Shown: piece by piece, positions 7,222 to 15,324 of the stretch
Position numbering within the stretch: position 1 is the first letter of the stretch
Layout: every line of letters starts with the position of its first letter
Notes under the pieces: model-generated
Told to the model about the DNA's origin: nothing
Databases searched by the model: none
What the model saw: the letters and a program-made list of their open reading frames with translations, nothing else
Made by a program: the position numbers and the translations under genes
Assembly (NCBI GenBank): GCA_030690315.1
Contig: JAUYGY010000052.1
Span: 1-42,152, forward strand
From: Aequorivita sp.
GTDB taxonomy: Bacteria; Bacteroidota; Bacteroidia; Flavobacteriales; Flavobacteriaceae
Direction of reading: 5' to 3'
Length of the DNA stretch: 42,152 bases

Positions 7222-7293
7222 GGGACCGCTACCCATTCAACCATCCAACCATCCAATAGCGGTCCCGAAGTGGATGGGCTTTTTTGTTTTTAG
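7222..7293 (+). terminator. Hairpin plus T-run, repeated terminator-like element
   Basis: GGGACCGCTA (7222-7231) pairs perfectly with TAGCGGTCCC (7257-7266). The loop holds ATCCAACC-type words. After it comes CCGAAGTGGATGGGCTTTTT, matching the element at 4698-4717. It may terminate transcription into the next gene, or be a repeat only. Confidence 0.4.
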
Positions 7294-7323
7294 TATTTTT
7301 TGTCCGATATTTATTATCCTAAA

Positions 7324-8388
7324 ATGAAACTAATGAAAAAATTACTACTCCTCACAATCTTCCTTTTTATTGGGAACTCACTGTATTCCCAATGCCCTTT
7401 TGACAGTACCATCACCTCCGATCCCGATTTGAGCGGCGGAAATCAAGTGCAATGTTCTAACCAGATTATCGTGTTTATCGCCCCTTCAGGATATGATAGC
7501 TATCAGTGGAAATATAAATTTTCAACCGGCGGTACTCCCACAAATTTTCCTGGGGAAACAAACAGTACTTTAACTATAACCGCTGGCGACCTTGGCTTTG
7601 CCTACGTTTTTGTGACTATAACAGACAATGCGTGTACCGAAAACTCAAACGATATTATGTTTGATACTTGGATTTTTCTTTCGCCCGCAATAGAGCACGA
7701 TCCAGACACAGACCTATGTTTTGGTGAAACCTCCATTATTTCCAATGCCTTTCCGGGCCCAGCGAATTTCAGGTGGTACAAGGATGGCTTGCTTGTTCAG
7801 GAAGGAACCCAAGATTTTTATGTGGTTTCTGAAGAAGGCGCATATATTTTAGAGGTTTCATACCCAGAATGCCCAGATCAATGGTTATCCAGCGGCGTCC
7901 CAGTAAATTTTACGGTTACAGGAAATGAGGTTGCCATTGAAGAAATTGATGGCACCTTATATACCACCGAAAATGGCACAAATTATACTTGGTTTTTGGA
8001 GGGCAATGAAATTGCCGCAGCAGATACCTTTTCTTATACCCCTGTTGAATCTGGAAATTATACGGTTGAAGTTATTTTTCAAGGTGCGGAAACCTGTGTT
8101 ATTGAATCGGAAAGTTACTTTTTTGAATTTTTGAATACCCCAGAAAACCATTTTTCCGAAACGGTTTTTTTCACCAATACAATTTCCAACGAAGCCCAAT
8201 TCATCCTCAACAACACCAGCAATAAACCCTTGCAATGTTCAATTTTTGACCTTTCCGGCAAATTGATTTTTTCCTTGCACACTGATAATTTCCAGATTGT
8301 TATTTCCGCGGGACATTGGAAACACGGTATTTATATTGCTAAAATAAACACCGAAAATGAGAGTGAATATGTAAAATTAGCAAGATGA
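7324..8388 (+). CDS. Secreted protein with Ig-like modules and type IX sorting domain
   Basis: This is a protein of about 354 residues from the ATG at 7324; a second ATG at 7333 is equally possible. The signal peptide is KKLLLLTIFLFIGNSLYSQ. The mature part contains two modules that resemble the Ig-like/PKD repeats of Bacteroidetes adhesins: YQWKYKF around residue 60 and FRWYKDGLLVQEGTQDFYVV around residue 150, then YTWFLEGNEIAAADTFSYTP around residue 220. The end is a sorting-type domain (LQCSIFDLSGKLIFSL, HGIYIAKI). The usual PNP motif before it is absent, so the sorting domain is atypical. It is probably exported by the type IX system and surface-associated. No enzymatic motif is seen. Confidence 0.8.
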   Translation: MKLMKKLLLLTIFLFIGNSLYSQCPFDSTITSDPDLSGGNQVQCSNQIIVFIAPSGYDSYQWKYKFSTGGTPTNFPGETNSTLTITAGDLGFAYVFVTITDNACTENSNDIMFDTWIFLSPAIEHDPDTDLCFGETSIISNAFPGPANFRWYKDGLLVQEGTQDFYVVSEEGAYILEVSYPECPDQWLSSGVPVNFTVTGNEVAIEEIDGTLYTTENGTNYTWFLEGNEIAAADTFSYTPVESGNYTVEVIFQGAETCVIESESYFFEFLNTPENHFSETVFFTNTISNEAQFILNNTSNKPLQCSIFDLSGKLIFSLHTDNFQIVISAGHWKHGIYIAKINTENESEYVKLAR

Positions 8389-8514
8389 AAAGCATAGTTG
8401 GGTAATTTAAAATCACTAAATTTATGGTAGGGTAAAATTGCATAAGGATGTTTAATAGTTACAGTAAGTTTACATCTTTTGCTCTCAATTATTTTAAACT
8501 AACAATAAATTAAG

Positions 8515-9120
8515 ATGGAAAGAAGACATTTTATAAAAAAATCCGGCCAAGCCCTGCTTGCGGTTTCAACAATTTCTATCACTGGCGCACTAATTTCCTC
8601 TTGTACTTCAGACGATTCAGATGATTTTTTCGATGATGGCTATTATGACAATGGCTATTATGATGACGGTTACTATGACGATGGTTATTATGACGATGGT
8701 TATTACGATGACGGTTACTATGATGACGGCTACTATGATGATGGTTATTACGATGATGGCTACTATGACGATGGCTATTACGGCGATGCACAAACAATAC
8801 GCGATATTTTAATTGCCTCAAACTGGAAAGTTGCAAGCTATATTGATAGTGGCAATGATGAAACATCAGACTATAACGGCTATACAGTTGATTTTAAAGT
8901 AAACGACGATGTATCAGCCACAAATGGCAGCAATACCAACAACGGAAGCTGGCAAGTTAACGGTAGCGGAAATGAACTGGCTTTAAGTTTTACCGGTTCC
9001 CCATTTGATGAATTTAATGATAGTTGGGATATTATAAGCGTCCTGCCCACCCGAATAGAACTTCGCGACGTAAGTGGCGGCGGCAGTGGCACGGATATTT
9101 TAATATTTGAAAAAGTATAG
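8515..9120 (+). CDS. Tat-type lipoprotein with ten GYYDD repeats and lipocalin-like end
   Basis: This 201-residue protein opens with a twin-arginine signal (ERRHFIKKSGQALL) that ends in a lipobox (GALISSC), so it should be exported folded and lipidated. After an acidic DDSDDFFDD linker come ten tandem five-residue units GYYDD (8638-8787; the first is GYYDN, the last GYYGD). The codons vary between units, while the amino acids do not, so the repeat is kept at protein level. The C-terminal 110 residues (NWKVASYIDSG, TNNGSWQVNGSGNELAL, LRDVSGGGSGTDILIFEKV) look like a lipocalin-like/small beta-barrel domain. The repeat is highly acidic and tyrosine-rich, so metal binding or cross-linking is possible but is inference only. 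Confidence 0.8.
   Translation: MERRHFIKKSGQALLAVSTISITGALISSCTSDDSDDFFDDGYYDNGYYDDGYYDDGYYDDGYYDDGYYDDGYYDDGYYDDGYYDDGYYGDAQTIRDILIASNWKVASYIDSGNDETSDYNGYTVDFKVNDDVSATNGSNTNNGSWQVNGSGNELALSFTGSPFDEFNDSWDIISVLPTRIELRDVSGGGSGTDILIFEKV
8638..8787 (+). repeat. Ten 15-bp coding repeats (GYYDD)
   Basis: Ten in-frame units of 15 bases of the form GGY TAY TAY GAY GAY. Third-base changes are scattered, which argues for an old repeat kept by selection on the peptide, not a recent slippage product. Confidence 0.9.
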
Positions 9121-9145
9121 TCTGTTTGTTAGTGTTTTTTTAATT

Positions 9146-9192
9146 GATTGGACATTTCTTTAAGCTTTTCTGAAATGTCCAATCCTTTTTTA
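9146..9192 (+). terminator. Strong rho-independent terminator
   Basis: A 13-bp perfect stem (GATTGGACATTTC, 9146-9158, with GAAATGTCCAATC, 9172-9184) and a 13-base loop are followed by CTTTTTTAA. It ends the lipoprotein gene and lies just before the next gene. Confidence 0.85.
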
Positions 9193-9205
9193 ATCCTTCC
9201 CTATT

Positions 9206-11272
9206 TTGAAAAAAATTCTATTTCTTCACGATACCTTTTTGGAAACCCCGCGCGGTGCAGAGCTTACCATTAAAGAATTAATGGCGTTGGGTGAAATTAA
9301 AAACTATTCAGTTTCCGTTGATTTTCTCAAAAATTTTGAAGAGACAAAAAATAAAATTTCAAAGGCAGATTTAGTGGTTTTGAACAGCACTTCCCGCTGT
9401 CATTTTGAGCTGGATATACTAAATTACCTCCTTTCACAGCCCATCCCATACATAAAAGTTGAGTATGATTACAATTTCTGTGTGCGCCGAAATATTCTTT
9501 GCACGGTAGATCCTAATGTGCGCAGTTGCTGCAGTCCAGATAAATTTCACATTTTTAGAAAGTTGTTTTCCGGCGCTGCATTAAATGTGTTTCAATCTCC
9601 AAAACATTACCAATCGCATTGTGAATTTTATGGCGAAGCGGTTTCCAAACATCTCATCATGCCCCCCACCGTTGATGTGAATAATTTAAAACCTTCAAAT
9701 GAAAGGGATGAAACTACTATCCCATTCTTTGGCGATTTGAATTTTCTGAAAGGCGGTCACGAATATGTAACCTATGCCGAAGAACATTCCCATTTGCATT
9801 TTAAGGTTTTCGGCACGAACCGCCTGCGCCGCCAAATGCCTGAAAATATTTCTTTTCATACGCCGGTTCCAAACGGGGAAGTACTTGAAATTCTTGGGAA
9901 AACAAAACAATTTATCTGTAAACCCGTTTGGCCCGAACCTTCCGGAAGGCTCGCTGCGGAAGCTTTTCTTTCAGGATGCGAAATCCTTTCAAATAATAGG
10001 ATCGGTACTTTTTCATTCGATTTTTACCCTGATAATTTTGAAAAAGCAAAAGCCGAAATGCTCCAGGCACCACAGAATTTTTGGAATGCCATTTCCGAAA
10101 TCCTAAATACTTCCGAAGAAAATAAAAACCCAAAACTCAAAAAAGTTTTGGTCTATAAAAGTTACGGGGGCTTGGGCGATATTTTCTTCGCCATTCCCGC
10201 TATTTATAAATTGGCAGAGGTTTCCGAAGTGCTTCATTTTGCAGTTTCCCCCAGATTGGTAGATTTTTTCAAAAGCCATTTAAAAGGAGTTACGGTTGTT
10301 AGTGAACCGGAGGCTCGAAACAACGAATCAGCGTACGACCACATTTACGAATTGGGAAATTATCCAGCTTTCAGAGGGTACGATTTACCGCACGCTTTAA
10401 AATATCCAACTCATAAAAAAGTTAAGCAACACGCCATTCAGCATTATATAGACACAGTTTCAAAATTGCATATAGATATTGAAAACCATTTGGAAGGCTA
10501 TCCCTATTTTGCAAGCAATAAAAATGATTCAAAGCCCTATTTTGTGGTTCATCACGGTGCAGGGTTTTTGCTGAAAATATGGCCTACTGAAAAATATGCC
10601 GCTTTAATTGAAAATCTTGCTAAGCTTTTTCCAACATTAAATTGTAAGATTATTATGGGTCCCGATGACCCTGATATTGCACAATATTTTACCAAACACA
10701 TGCCCCAAGTTGAATTTATTACGGGAGGAATGGTTGAGGTTGGCGAAGCGATGGCGGGTGCAAAATTCCATATTGGTAACGATGCTGGAATTACGCACGT
10801 TGCTGGTGCATTCAACGTGCCAACGGTTGGAATTTACGGCCCTACTGGTCCCGGAAGTTGGGGGAGTTTTGCAGAGCACAACCAACTTATTTGGGGCAAA
10901 AAAGGCGTTTGCAATTTAAAGTGCAATTATGATGTAATTTTAAATTGTGCGCACCGAATTTGTTTAACATCTGTTACTGTAAACAGGGTTTTGGAAGCGC
11001 TTTACAAAGTTTTGCAGCAAGCTTATCCCGAAAATACTTCACAGGTAATGCTGAATCCGCAGGCCGTTATAGAATTTGGAGAAAAAGATTGTTTGATAAA
11101 ATTGGACGGATATGAATTGCTGTTGGAATATCACAATAATGACATGAAAACAGATGTTGAAACTTTACTTTCCTCTGAAATTTCGGCATTGCCAAAAGCG
11201 GGAGACCTGAAAATGGTGGCCGATGTTTTGGTGCAGCAAAATATTATTTTTAAAGTTCCCACATTCAACTAA
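9206..11272 (+). CDS. Two-domain glycosyltransferase (GT4-like + GT9-like)
   Basis: This 688-residue protein seems to join two glycosyltransferase domains. Residues 1-310 follow a GT-B, group-1-like pattern (ILFLHDTFLETPRGAEL, then FFGDLNFLKGGHEY near 175 and KPVWPEPSGRLAAEAFLSGC near 240, the nucleotide-sugar site). From about 312 a heptosyltransferase-like GT9 domain follows: YKSYGGLGDIFFAIPAIYKL, HHGAGFLLKIWPTEKYAALI, and FHIGNDAGITHVAGAFNVPT with GIYGPTGPGSW. About 80 extra residues form the C-terminus. It is probably cytoplasmic, acting on cell-surface glycans. The start codon is TTG at 9206, 14 bases after the terminator of the previous gene, because the sequence fits the domain start (KKILFLHDT). 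Substrates are unknown. Confidence 0.8.
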   Translation: MKKILFLHDTFLETPRGAELTIKELMALGEIKNYSVSVDFLKNFEETKNKISKADLVVLNSTSRCHFELDILNYLLSQPIPYIKVEYDYNFCVRRNILCTVDPNVRSCCSPDKFHIFRKLFSGAALNVFQSPKHYQSHCEFYGEAVSKHLIMPPTVDVNNLKPSNERDETTIPFFGDLNFLKGGHEYVTYAEEHSHLHFKVFGTNRLRRQMPENISFHTPVPNGEVLEILGKTKQFICKPVWPEPSGRLAAEAFLSGCEILSNNRIGTFSFDFYPDNFEKAKAEMLQAPQNFWNAISEILNTSEENKNPKLKKVLVYKSYGGLGDIFFAIPAIYKLAEVSEVLHFAVSPRLVDFFKSHLKGVTVVSEPEARNNESAYDHIYELGNYPAFRGYDLPHALKYPTHKKVKQHAIQHYIDTVSKLHIDIENHLEGYPYFASNKNDSKPYFVVHHGAGFLLKIWPTEKYAALIENLAKLFPTLNCKIIMGPDDPDIAQYFTKHMPQVEFITGGMVEVGEAMAGAKFHIGNDAGITHVAGAFNVPTVGIYGPTGPGSWGSFAEHNQLIWGKKGVCNLKCNYDVILNCAHRICLTSVTVNRVLEALYKVLQQAYPENTSQVMLNPQAVIEFGEKDCLIKLDGYELLLEYHNNDMKTDVETLLSSEISALPKAGDLKMVADVLVQQNIIFKVPTFN

Positions 11273-11325
11273 AATTATTTTTTTTCAAAAAGGCTTTTAC
11301 TATCTTCACCTTCCAAATAAATAAA

Positions 11326-11880
11326 ATGATATCAGAAACTATAAAGAACCGTCGCTCGGTTTTCCCCGCACAATACACTAACAAACCCATTACCAAAGAA
11401 GAAATTTTAACCATACTGGAAGCCGCAAATTGGGCACCAACACATAAGCGCACGGAACCATGGCGTTTTAAGGTTTTTCACGGAATTTCTCAGGTTGCCC
11501 TGGGGAAATTTATGGCCGAAACCTATAAACAGACTACCGAGAATTTTTCAGAATTCACATACAGCAAGTTTATGGACAACCCCGTTAAAGCTGGTTGCGT
11601 AATAGCAATCTGCATGCAGCGCGATCTAAAAGCAAGTTTACCCGAATGGGAAGAAATTGCAGCTACGGCCATGGCAGTTCAAAATATGTGGCTAACCGCC
11701 CACGAAATGAATATTGGCGCCTATTGGGCCTCTCCCGGAATTTTAAAATATATGGACAAATTTATCCAATTGGAAGAAGGGGAGCAATGTCTAGGGTTTT
11801 TCTATATGGGAAAATATGATGGCGAACTGCCCGAGGGAACACGAAATAGTACTATTGAAGAAAAATCTGTTTGGGTTTAA
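11326..11880 (+). CDS. Nitroreductase-family protein
   Basis: This 184-residue protein has the nitroreductase fold pattern, an FMN-dependent NAD(P)H oxidoreductase family. The N-terminus is IKNRRSVFPAQYTNKPI, with the RRS flavin phosphate-binding motif, then ILEAANWAPTHKRTEPWRF, the family's second flavin-contacting block. The C-terminal part is GFFYMGKYDGELPEGTRNS. The length is typical of the small YdjA-like subgroup. It is a single cytoplasmic gene with a terminator directly after it (11902-11934). The physiological substrate is not predictable. Confidence 0.88.
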   Translation: MISETIKNRRSVFPAQYTNKPITKEEILTILEAANWAPTHKRTEPWRFKVFHGISQVALGKFMAETYKQTTENFSEFTYSKFMDNPVKAGCVIAICMQRDLKASLPEWEEIAATAMAVQNMWLTAHEMNIGAYWASPGILKYMDKFIQLEEGEQCLGFFYMGKYDGELPEGTRNSTIEEKSVWV

Positions 11881-11901
11881 AACGCCATTAACAATAATAA
11901 C

Positions 11902-11934
11902 AAACCTCGTTAGAAAAAACTGCGAGGTTTTTTT
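11902..11934 (+). terminator. Rho-independent terminator
   Basis: AAACCTCG (11902-11909) pairs with CGAGGTTT (11923-11930), followed by a T-run, 20 bases after the nitroreductase stop. Confidence 0.85.
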
Positions 11935-11946
11935 ATTGAAATTTAT

Positions 11947-11980
11947 AACTAAGAAATTAGTTTAAACTATTTTTTTAGTT
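11947..11980 (+). promoter_or_regulatory. Two BlaI-type operators AACTA-N6-TAGTT
   Basis: AACTAAGAAATTAGTT (11947-11962) and AACTATTTTTTTAGTT (11965-11980) are both 16-bp dyads of the form AACTA-N6-TAGTT, with centres 18 bases apart. They lie directly in front of a gene for a BlaI-family repressor. The second overlaps the promoter element TATATTTG. They are the obvious autoregulatory sites. Confidence 0.7.
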
Positions 11981-11987
11981 ATATTTG
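11980..11987 (+). promoter_or_regulatory. -7 promoter element of the blaI/M56 operon
   Basis: TATATTTG is an exact TAnnTTTG match, 23 bases before the start codon. Its first base is the last base of the second operator, so a bound repressor would block it. Confidence 0.7.
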
Positions 11988-12010
11988 AAACAGAAACTAG
12001 AAAGCAGATT

Positions 12011-12379
12011 ATGAAACAACTAACAAAAGCTGAAGAAGATATTATGCAAATCCTTTGGGATTTGAAAGAAGCAAACGTTGCTTCAATCATAGAAAAATTG
12101 TCTGAACCCAAACCTGCTTATAACACCGTTTCCACAATTGTCAGGATTCTTGAAAGCAAGAATTTTGTAGATTATAGAAAAGAAGGCCGTGGCCATATCT
12201 ATTTTCCAAAAGTTAAGAAAACGGAATACAGCAACCAATCATTAAATAAATTGATGAACGGCTATTTTCAAGGTTCCTTCAAAAGTATGGTTTCGTTTTT
12301 TATGAAGAAAAATGATATTAGTATCCAAGAGATGGAAAGTATTATGAGAGAAATTAATTCTGAAAAACCTGAAAAATGA
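12011..12379 (+). CDS. blaI: BlaI/MecI/CopY-family transcriptional repressor
   Basis: This 122-residue protein is a winged-helix repressor of the BlaI/MecI type. LTKAEEDIMQILWDLKEAN is the first helix, PKPAYNTVSTIVRILESKNF is the recognition helix, and RKEGRGHIYFPKV is the wing. The last 50 residues form the dimerisation domain, which in known relatives is cleaved on induction. It overlaps the M56 peptidase gene by four bases (ATGA), the usual BlaI-BlaR1 arrangement. Two dyad operators sit in its promoter. There is no beta-lactamase nearby, so the target may be the operon itself and other genes; the symbol is by family only. Confidence 0.88.
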   Translation: MKQLTKAEEDIMQILWDLKEANVASIIEKLSEPKPAYNTVSTIVRILESKNFVDYRKEGRGHIYFPKVKKTEYSNQSLNKLMNGYFQGSFKSMVSFFMKKNDISIQEMESIMREINSEKPEK

Positions 12380-13791
12380 TACATTCAATTATACAAATAA
12401 TCACTTTTCAAATACTGTTTTTGGTAGTATATGACCTCTTTCTGAAAAGGGAAACATTTTTTAATTTAAACAGAATATACCTATTATTAACGCCAGTTTT
12501 GGGTTTCGCTTTGCCATTTGTTAGTCTCGGTTTCATTCAGCAAAGCATTCCACAGGAATACATATATCAGTTGCCAACCGTTATTATTAGCAATAATACC
12601 TCCGAAGCAATCTCGAGCGGAACTTCGTTTTGGTTCCCGAGCTTATTGAATTTTTGGCTTATTGGAATTCTTTTCAGTGCTTTATTTTTCAGCTGGAAAT
12701 TTTACAAAATAGCAAAACTGAAATCCACTGTTACTCCGGAAAATTTTGAAAATTTTAAACTAGTAGTCCTTCCTAAAACAGACACTGCGTTTTCCTTTTT
12801 CAAAACCATATTTTTAGGAGAAAACATTTCCGAAGAAAACAAAGCTAGCATCATTGCTCACGAAAAAATTCACATTGATCAAAAACATTCTTTAGATCTT
12901 CTATTTTTTGAAATGCTTCGAATTATCTTTTGGTTCAATCCATTGGTTTATTTGTTTCAAAATAGAATTGCTACACTTCACGAATTTATTGCCGATGCTA
13001 AAGTGATTGAGCAAAAAGATAAAAAACAATATTATCAGAGTTTGCTTTCAGAAGTATTCCAAACTGAAAAAAAATCATTCATCAATACATTTTTCAATCA
13101 ATCATTAATCAAAAAACGAATCAGTATGTTACAAAAATCAAAATCAAAAAAACACGCACAGTTAAAGTATTTACTATTAATACCAGCAATCTGTGGAATG
13201 TTAATCTACACTGCCTGCAGTAACGATCCAAAAGCCGAGGAAGTTCAAACTGTTCCACAGTCTGATTCTGAAGTGATGAATAAAATTAACGAATTGGCGG
13301 AAGCCATTATGAAAAAAGGCGATATGACTCCAGAGGAAGAAAAAGCGCTAAAATTGCTTACAACAGAGGCGCAACCTGGAGAGAAAGTGTATAATTCCGT
13401 GCAAGAATATTTAGATGAAACCAAAGGAGAAGATGATGTGTCTGTTGCTTTTTCCGAAATAGAGAAAGTGCCAACCTATCCGGGTTGTGAAGGTGACAAT
13501 GAAGCTTTGAAGAAATGTTTTTCAGAAAGTATTAGTGCTTTTGTTGGAGAAAATTTCAACACAAAACTTGGGAATGATTTAGGACTTGTGGGCAGGCAGC
13601 GAATTGTTGTTCAGTTTAAAATTGATAAATCAGGATACATTGTTAGGGCAACAGCAAAAGCTCCAAAACCAGAACTTGAAGCCGAAGCTATTCGTATCAT
13701 TTCAAAACTCCCACAGATGCAGCCGGGGGAACAGAAGGGTCAAAAAGTAGGCGTATTGTATTCTTTACCTATTGTTTTTGACGTGAAATAA
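12376..13791 (+). CDS. M56-family (BlaR1-like) membrane metallopeptidase with TonB-type C-terminus
   Basis: This is a 471-residue protein. The N-terminal half has about four membrane segments (residues 4-20, 35-55, 92-112, 268-280). The zinc site HEKIH is near residues 162-166 and the third ligand is in LHEFIADAKV near residue 205, as in the M56 family. After the last membrane segment (LLLIPAICGMLIYTAC) an extracytoplasmic part of about 190 residues ends with a TonB C-terminal-like domain (VVQFKIDKSGYIVRATAKAP; LPQMQPGEQKGQKVGV). Such proteins sense an external signal and cleave the partner repressor. There is no penicillin-binding sensor domain, so the signal differs from beta-lactams. A terminator follows at 13815. 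Confidence 0.85.
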   Translation: MIHSIIQIITFQILFLVVYDLFLKRETFFNLNRIYLLLTPVLGFALPFVSLGFIQQSIPQEYIYQLPTVIISNNTSEAISSGTSFWFPSLLNFWLIGILFSALFFSWKFYKIAKLKSTVTPENFENFKLVVLPKTDTAFSFFKTIFLGENISEENKASIIAHEKIHIDQKHSLDLLFFEMLRIIFWFNPLVYLFQNRIATLHEFIADAKVIEQKDKKQYYQSLLSEVFQTEKKSFINTFFNQSLIKKRISMLQKSKSKKHAQLKYLLLIPAICGMLIYTACSNDPKAEEVQTVPQSDSEVMNKINELAEAIMKKGDMTPEEEKALKLLTTEAQPGEKVYNSVQEYLDETKGEDDVSVAFSEIEKVPTYPGCEGDNEALKKCFSESISAFVGENFNTKLGNDLGLVGRQRIVVQFKIDKSGYIVRATAKAPKPELEAEAIRIISKLPQMQPGEQKGQKVGVLYSLPIVFDVK

Positions 13792-13814
13792 TTTTTCAGA
13801 AGAAACTAGTTTAG

Positions 13815-13840
13815 GCCGAAGATTTTCTTCGGCTTTTTTA
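13815..13840 (+). terminator. Rho-independent terminator
   Basis: GCCGAAGA (13815-13822), loop TTT, TCTTCGGC (13826-13833), then a T-run. It ends the blaI/M56 operon. Confidence 0.9.
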
Positions 13841-13880
13841 TTTCAATTAACAACTACACTTTGAAGCCATTATGTTTCAG

Positions 13881-13888
13881 TAAATTTG
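13881..13888 (+). promoter_or_regulatory. -7 promoter element of the lipoprotein gene
   Basis: TAAATTTG is an exact TAnnTTTG match 26 bases before the ATG at 13915. Confidence 0.65.
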
Positions 13889-13914
13889 TACTTTTCCAAG
13901 TAGAATTATTCTGA

Positions 13915-14394
13915 ATGACACAAAGGTTACTTTTAATTTTTCTTTTGTTTCTGGCAACTTCCTGCCAGTTTTTTGAGACCGAAAAAGTTTCTTCGGATGA
14001 AATCTATAAAGAAGAAATGGAAACTATCAATTGGAAGGACGTAGACCGTTACCCTGCCTTTTCCAACTGCAAAAACACCTTGGAAAAACCCGAGCAGAAA
14101 GAGTGCTTCATAAACACTATAAGTTCCCATTTGTACAAATCCATAAGCCACGAAAAAATGGTTGCCCTGCGCGAGGTTTACGATACTGTAAAAGTGAATT
14201 TTGAAGTGGGCAGCGATGGCAAACTCACCATCCTCGAAATAAAAATGGACACGCTGCTGCAAAAAGAATTCCCAAATTTGGAAAAGTGGCTTTTGCAAAG
14301 TATTGATTCGCTACAGCCCGTTGCGCCAGCATACAAACGTGGCATTCCCGTGAAAACGCAATTCATTTTACCGGTTATAATTAAAACAAACTAA
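13915..14394 (+). CDS. Lipoprotein related to the M56 TonB-type domain
   Basis: This 159-residue protein has a lipoprotein signal (LLLIFLLFLATSC). The mature part resembles the extracytoplasmic C-terminus of the M56 protein next door: VDRYPAFSNCKNTLEKPEQKECF parallels the VPTYPGCEGDNEALKKCF stretch there, and VNFEVGSDGKLTILEI parallels VQFKIDKSGYIV. The two genes therefore look like relatives by duplication, with this one freed from the membrane peptidase. It may compete for or share the ligand or partner; that is inference. It has its own promoter element, and its stop codon directly abuts the stop of the convergent gene at 14395. Confidence 0.75.
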   Translation: MTQRLLLIFLLFLATSCQFFETEKVSSDEIYKEEMETINWKDVDRYPAFSNCKNTLEKPEQKECFINTISSHLYKSISHEKMVALREVYDTVKVNFEVGSDGKLTILEIKMDTLLQKEFPNLEKWLLQSIDSLQPVAPAYKRGIPVKTQFILPVIIKTN

Positions 14395-15276
14395 TTAAAG
14401 ATTGAATTTATAACCCAGCGTAAAATCTATCGGAAATTCATCATTGCTTTCTACGCTCAGCCCCACGATATCGTTATAATTGAAAGTTATGTAACCATTG
14501 CCCACTTTATAATCGGCACCAATTCCGAAGGTCACAGGGGCGTTGAAATCTGATCCCGAAACTGATTTTAGTACTTCATCATCCACAGGCCCCCCCGGAA
14601 CAAGTATCTCTCTTTTAGAATGGGTGAAAGCCGCAAATTTACAGTTCACGAAAGCATCAAACTTCGGGGTTTTTACAAATTTAAAACGGTAGTTCAACGA
14701 TAATTGCGAAGCGGAATATTTATAATCGCTGCTCTCAAAAGTTTGTTTAAAACGCAATACCATTGCGTGCCTTTTCAGTTTTACCGCATCAACCAATTCA
14801 AAATCAATTCCGGCTACGGCTTGCAACGCATTGGTCGGATTTTGTGTGTAAACACTGTTGCTCACCCCTGCAAAACCCCCAAGCCGAAAATCGAGGTCTA
14901 TTGATTTTTCTTCCTCATTAAAATTGGGATCTTTCTTTTTGTTGTATGCCACAAAAAAAGCGTGTAAACTGGGTAAAGTGAGTTTCACCTTTTCAGTAGA
15001 AACCACAGCATCACTGGTTTGTTGCTTCAGAATTTCTTTGTATTCCTCTTGATAATCACCGTTTTGTTTTGTGTTTTTTAATTCCGCAATATCATTTCCT
15101 TTTTTTGAAAAATAGCGGTATTCTCCATTTACTGTGTTCCAAAGCAGCGTTAAAGTTCCTTCCACTTCGGTGTTCAAATTATAGGTTTGCCCTTCAACCG
15201 TATATTGCTGCTGGGCGTGTAGCGTCGTGGCGAAAAGAAAAAAGCAAAAAACGAAAATTGGAAGGAGCGATTTCAT
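14395..15276 (-). CDS. Secreted, probably outer-membrane beta-barrel protein
   Basis: This 293-residue protein has a signal peptide (SLLPIFVFCFFLFATTLHAQ). An N-terminal part (QYTVEGQTYNLNTEVEGTLTLLWNT) is followed by alternating hydrophobic strands ending in aromatic residues (YRFKFVKTPKFDAFVNCKFA, YITFNYNDIVGLSVES). The final residues FTLGYKFNL fit the C-terminal strand signature of outer-membrane barrels. I do not recognise the exact family. It is convergent with the lipoprotein gene at 13915, with zero spacing. No exact -7 element is seen, only TACCTTAG upstream. Confidence 0.7.
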   Translation of the reverse strand: MKSLLPIFVFCFFLFATTLHAQQQYTVEGQTYNLNTEVEGTLTLLWNTVNGEYRYFSKKGNDIAELKNTKQNGDYQEEYKEILKQQTSDAVVSTEKVKLTLPSLHAFFVAYNKKKDPNFNEEEKSIDLDFRLGGFAGVSNSVYTQNPTNALQAVAGIDFELVDAVKLKRHAMVLRFKQTFESSDYKYSASQLSLNYRFKFVKTPKFDAFVNCKFAAFTHSKREILVPGGPVDDEVLKSVSGSDFNAPVTFGIGADYKVGNGYITFNYNDIVGLSVESNDEFPIDFTLGYKFNL

Positions 15277-15324
15277 ACGGGCATAATTTAAGGTATGGCT
15301 AAGGTAAAAAATTAAATCAATTTA

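Noticed and set aside
8638..8787. Ten 15-bp repeats considered as a CRISPR or satellite array
   Set aside because: There are no spacers, the units are in frame and vary only at silent positions; it is a coding repeat.
13803..13812. AAACTAGTTT after the M56 gene as a third BlaI operator
   Set aside because: It has no 6-base spacer as in the two promoter operators and lies after the stop codon next to the terminator.
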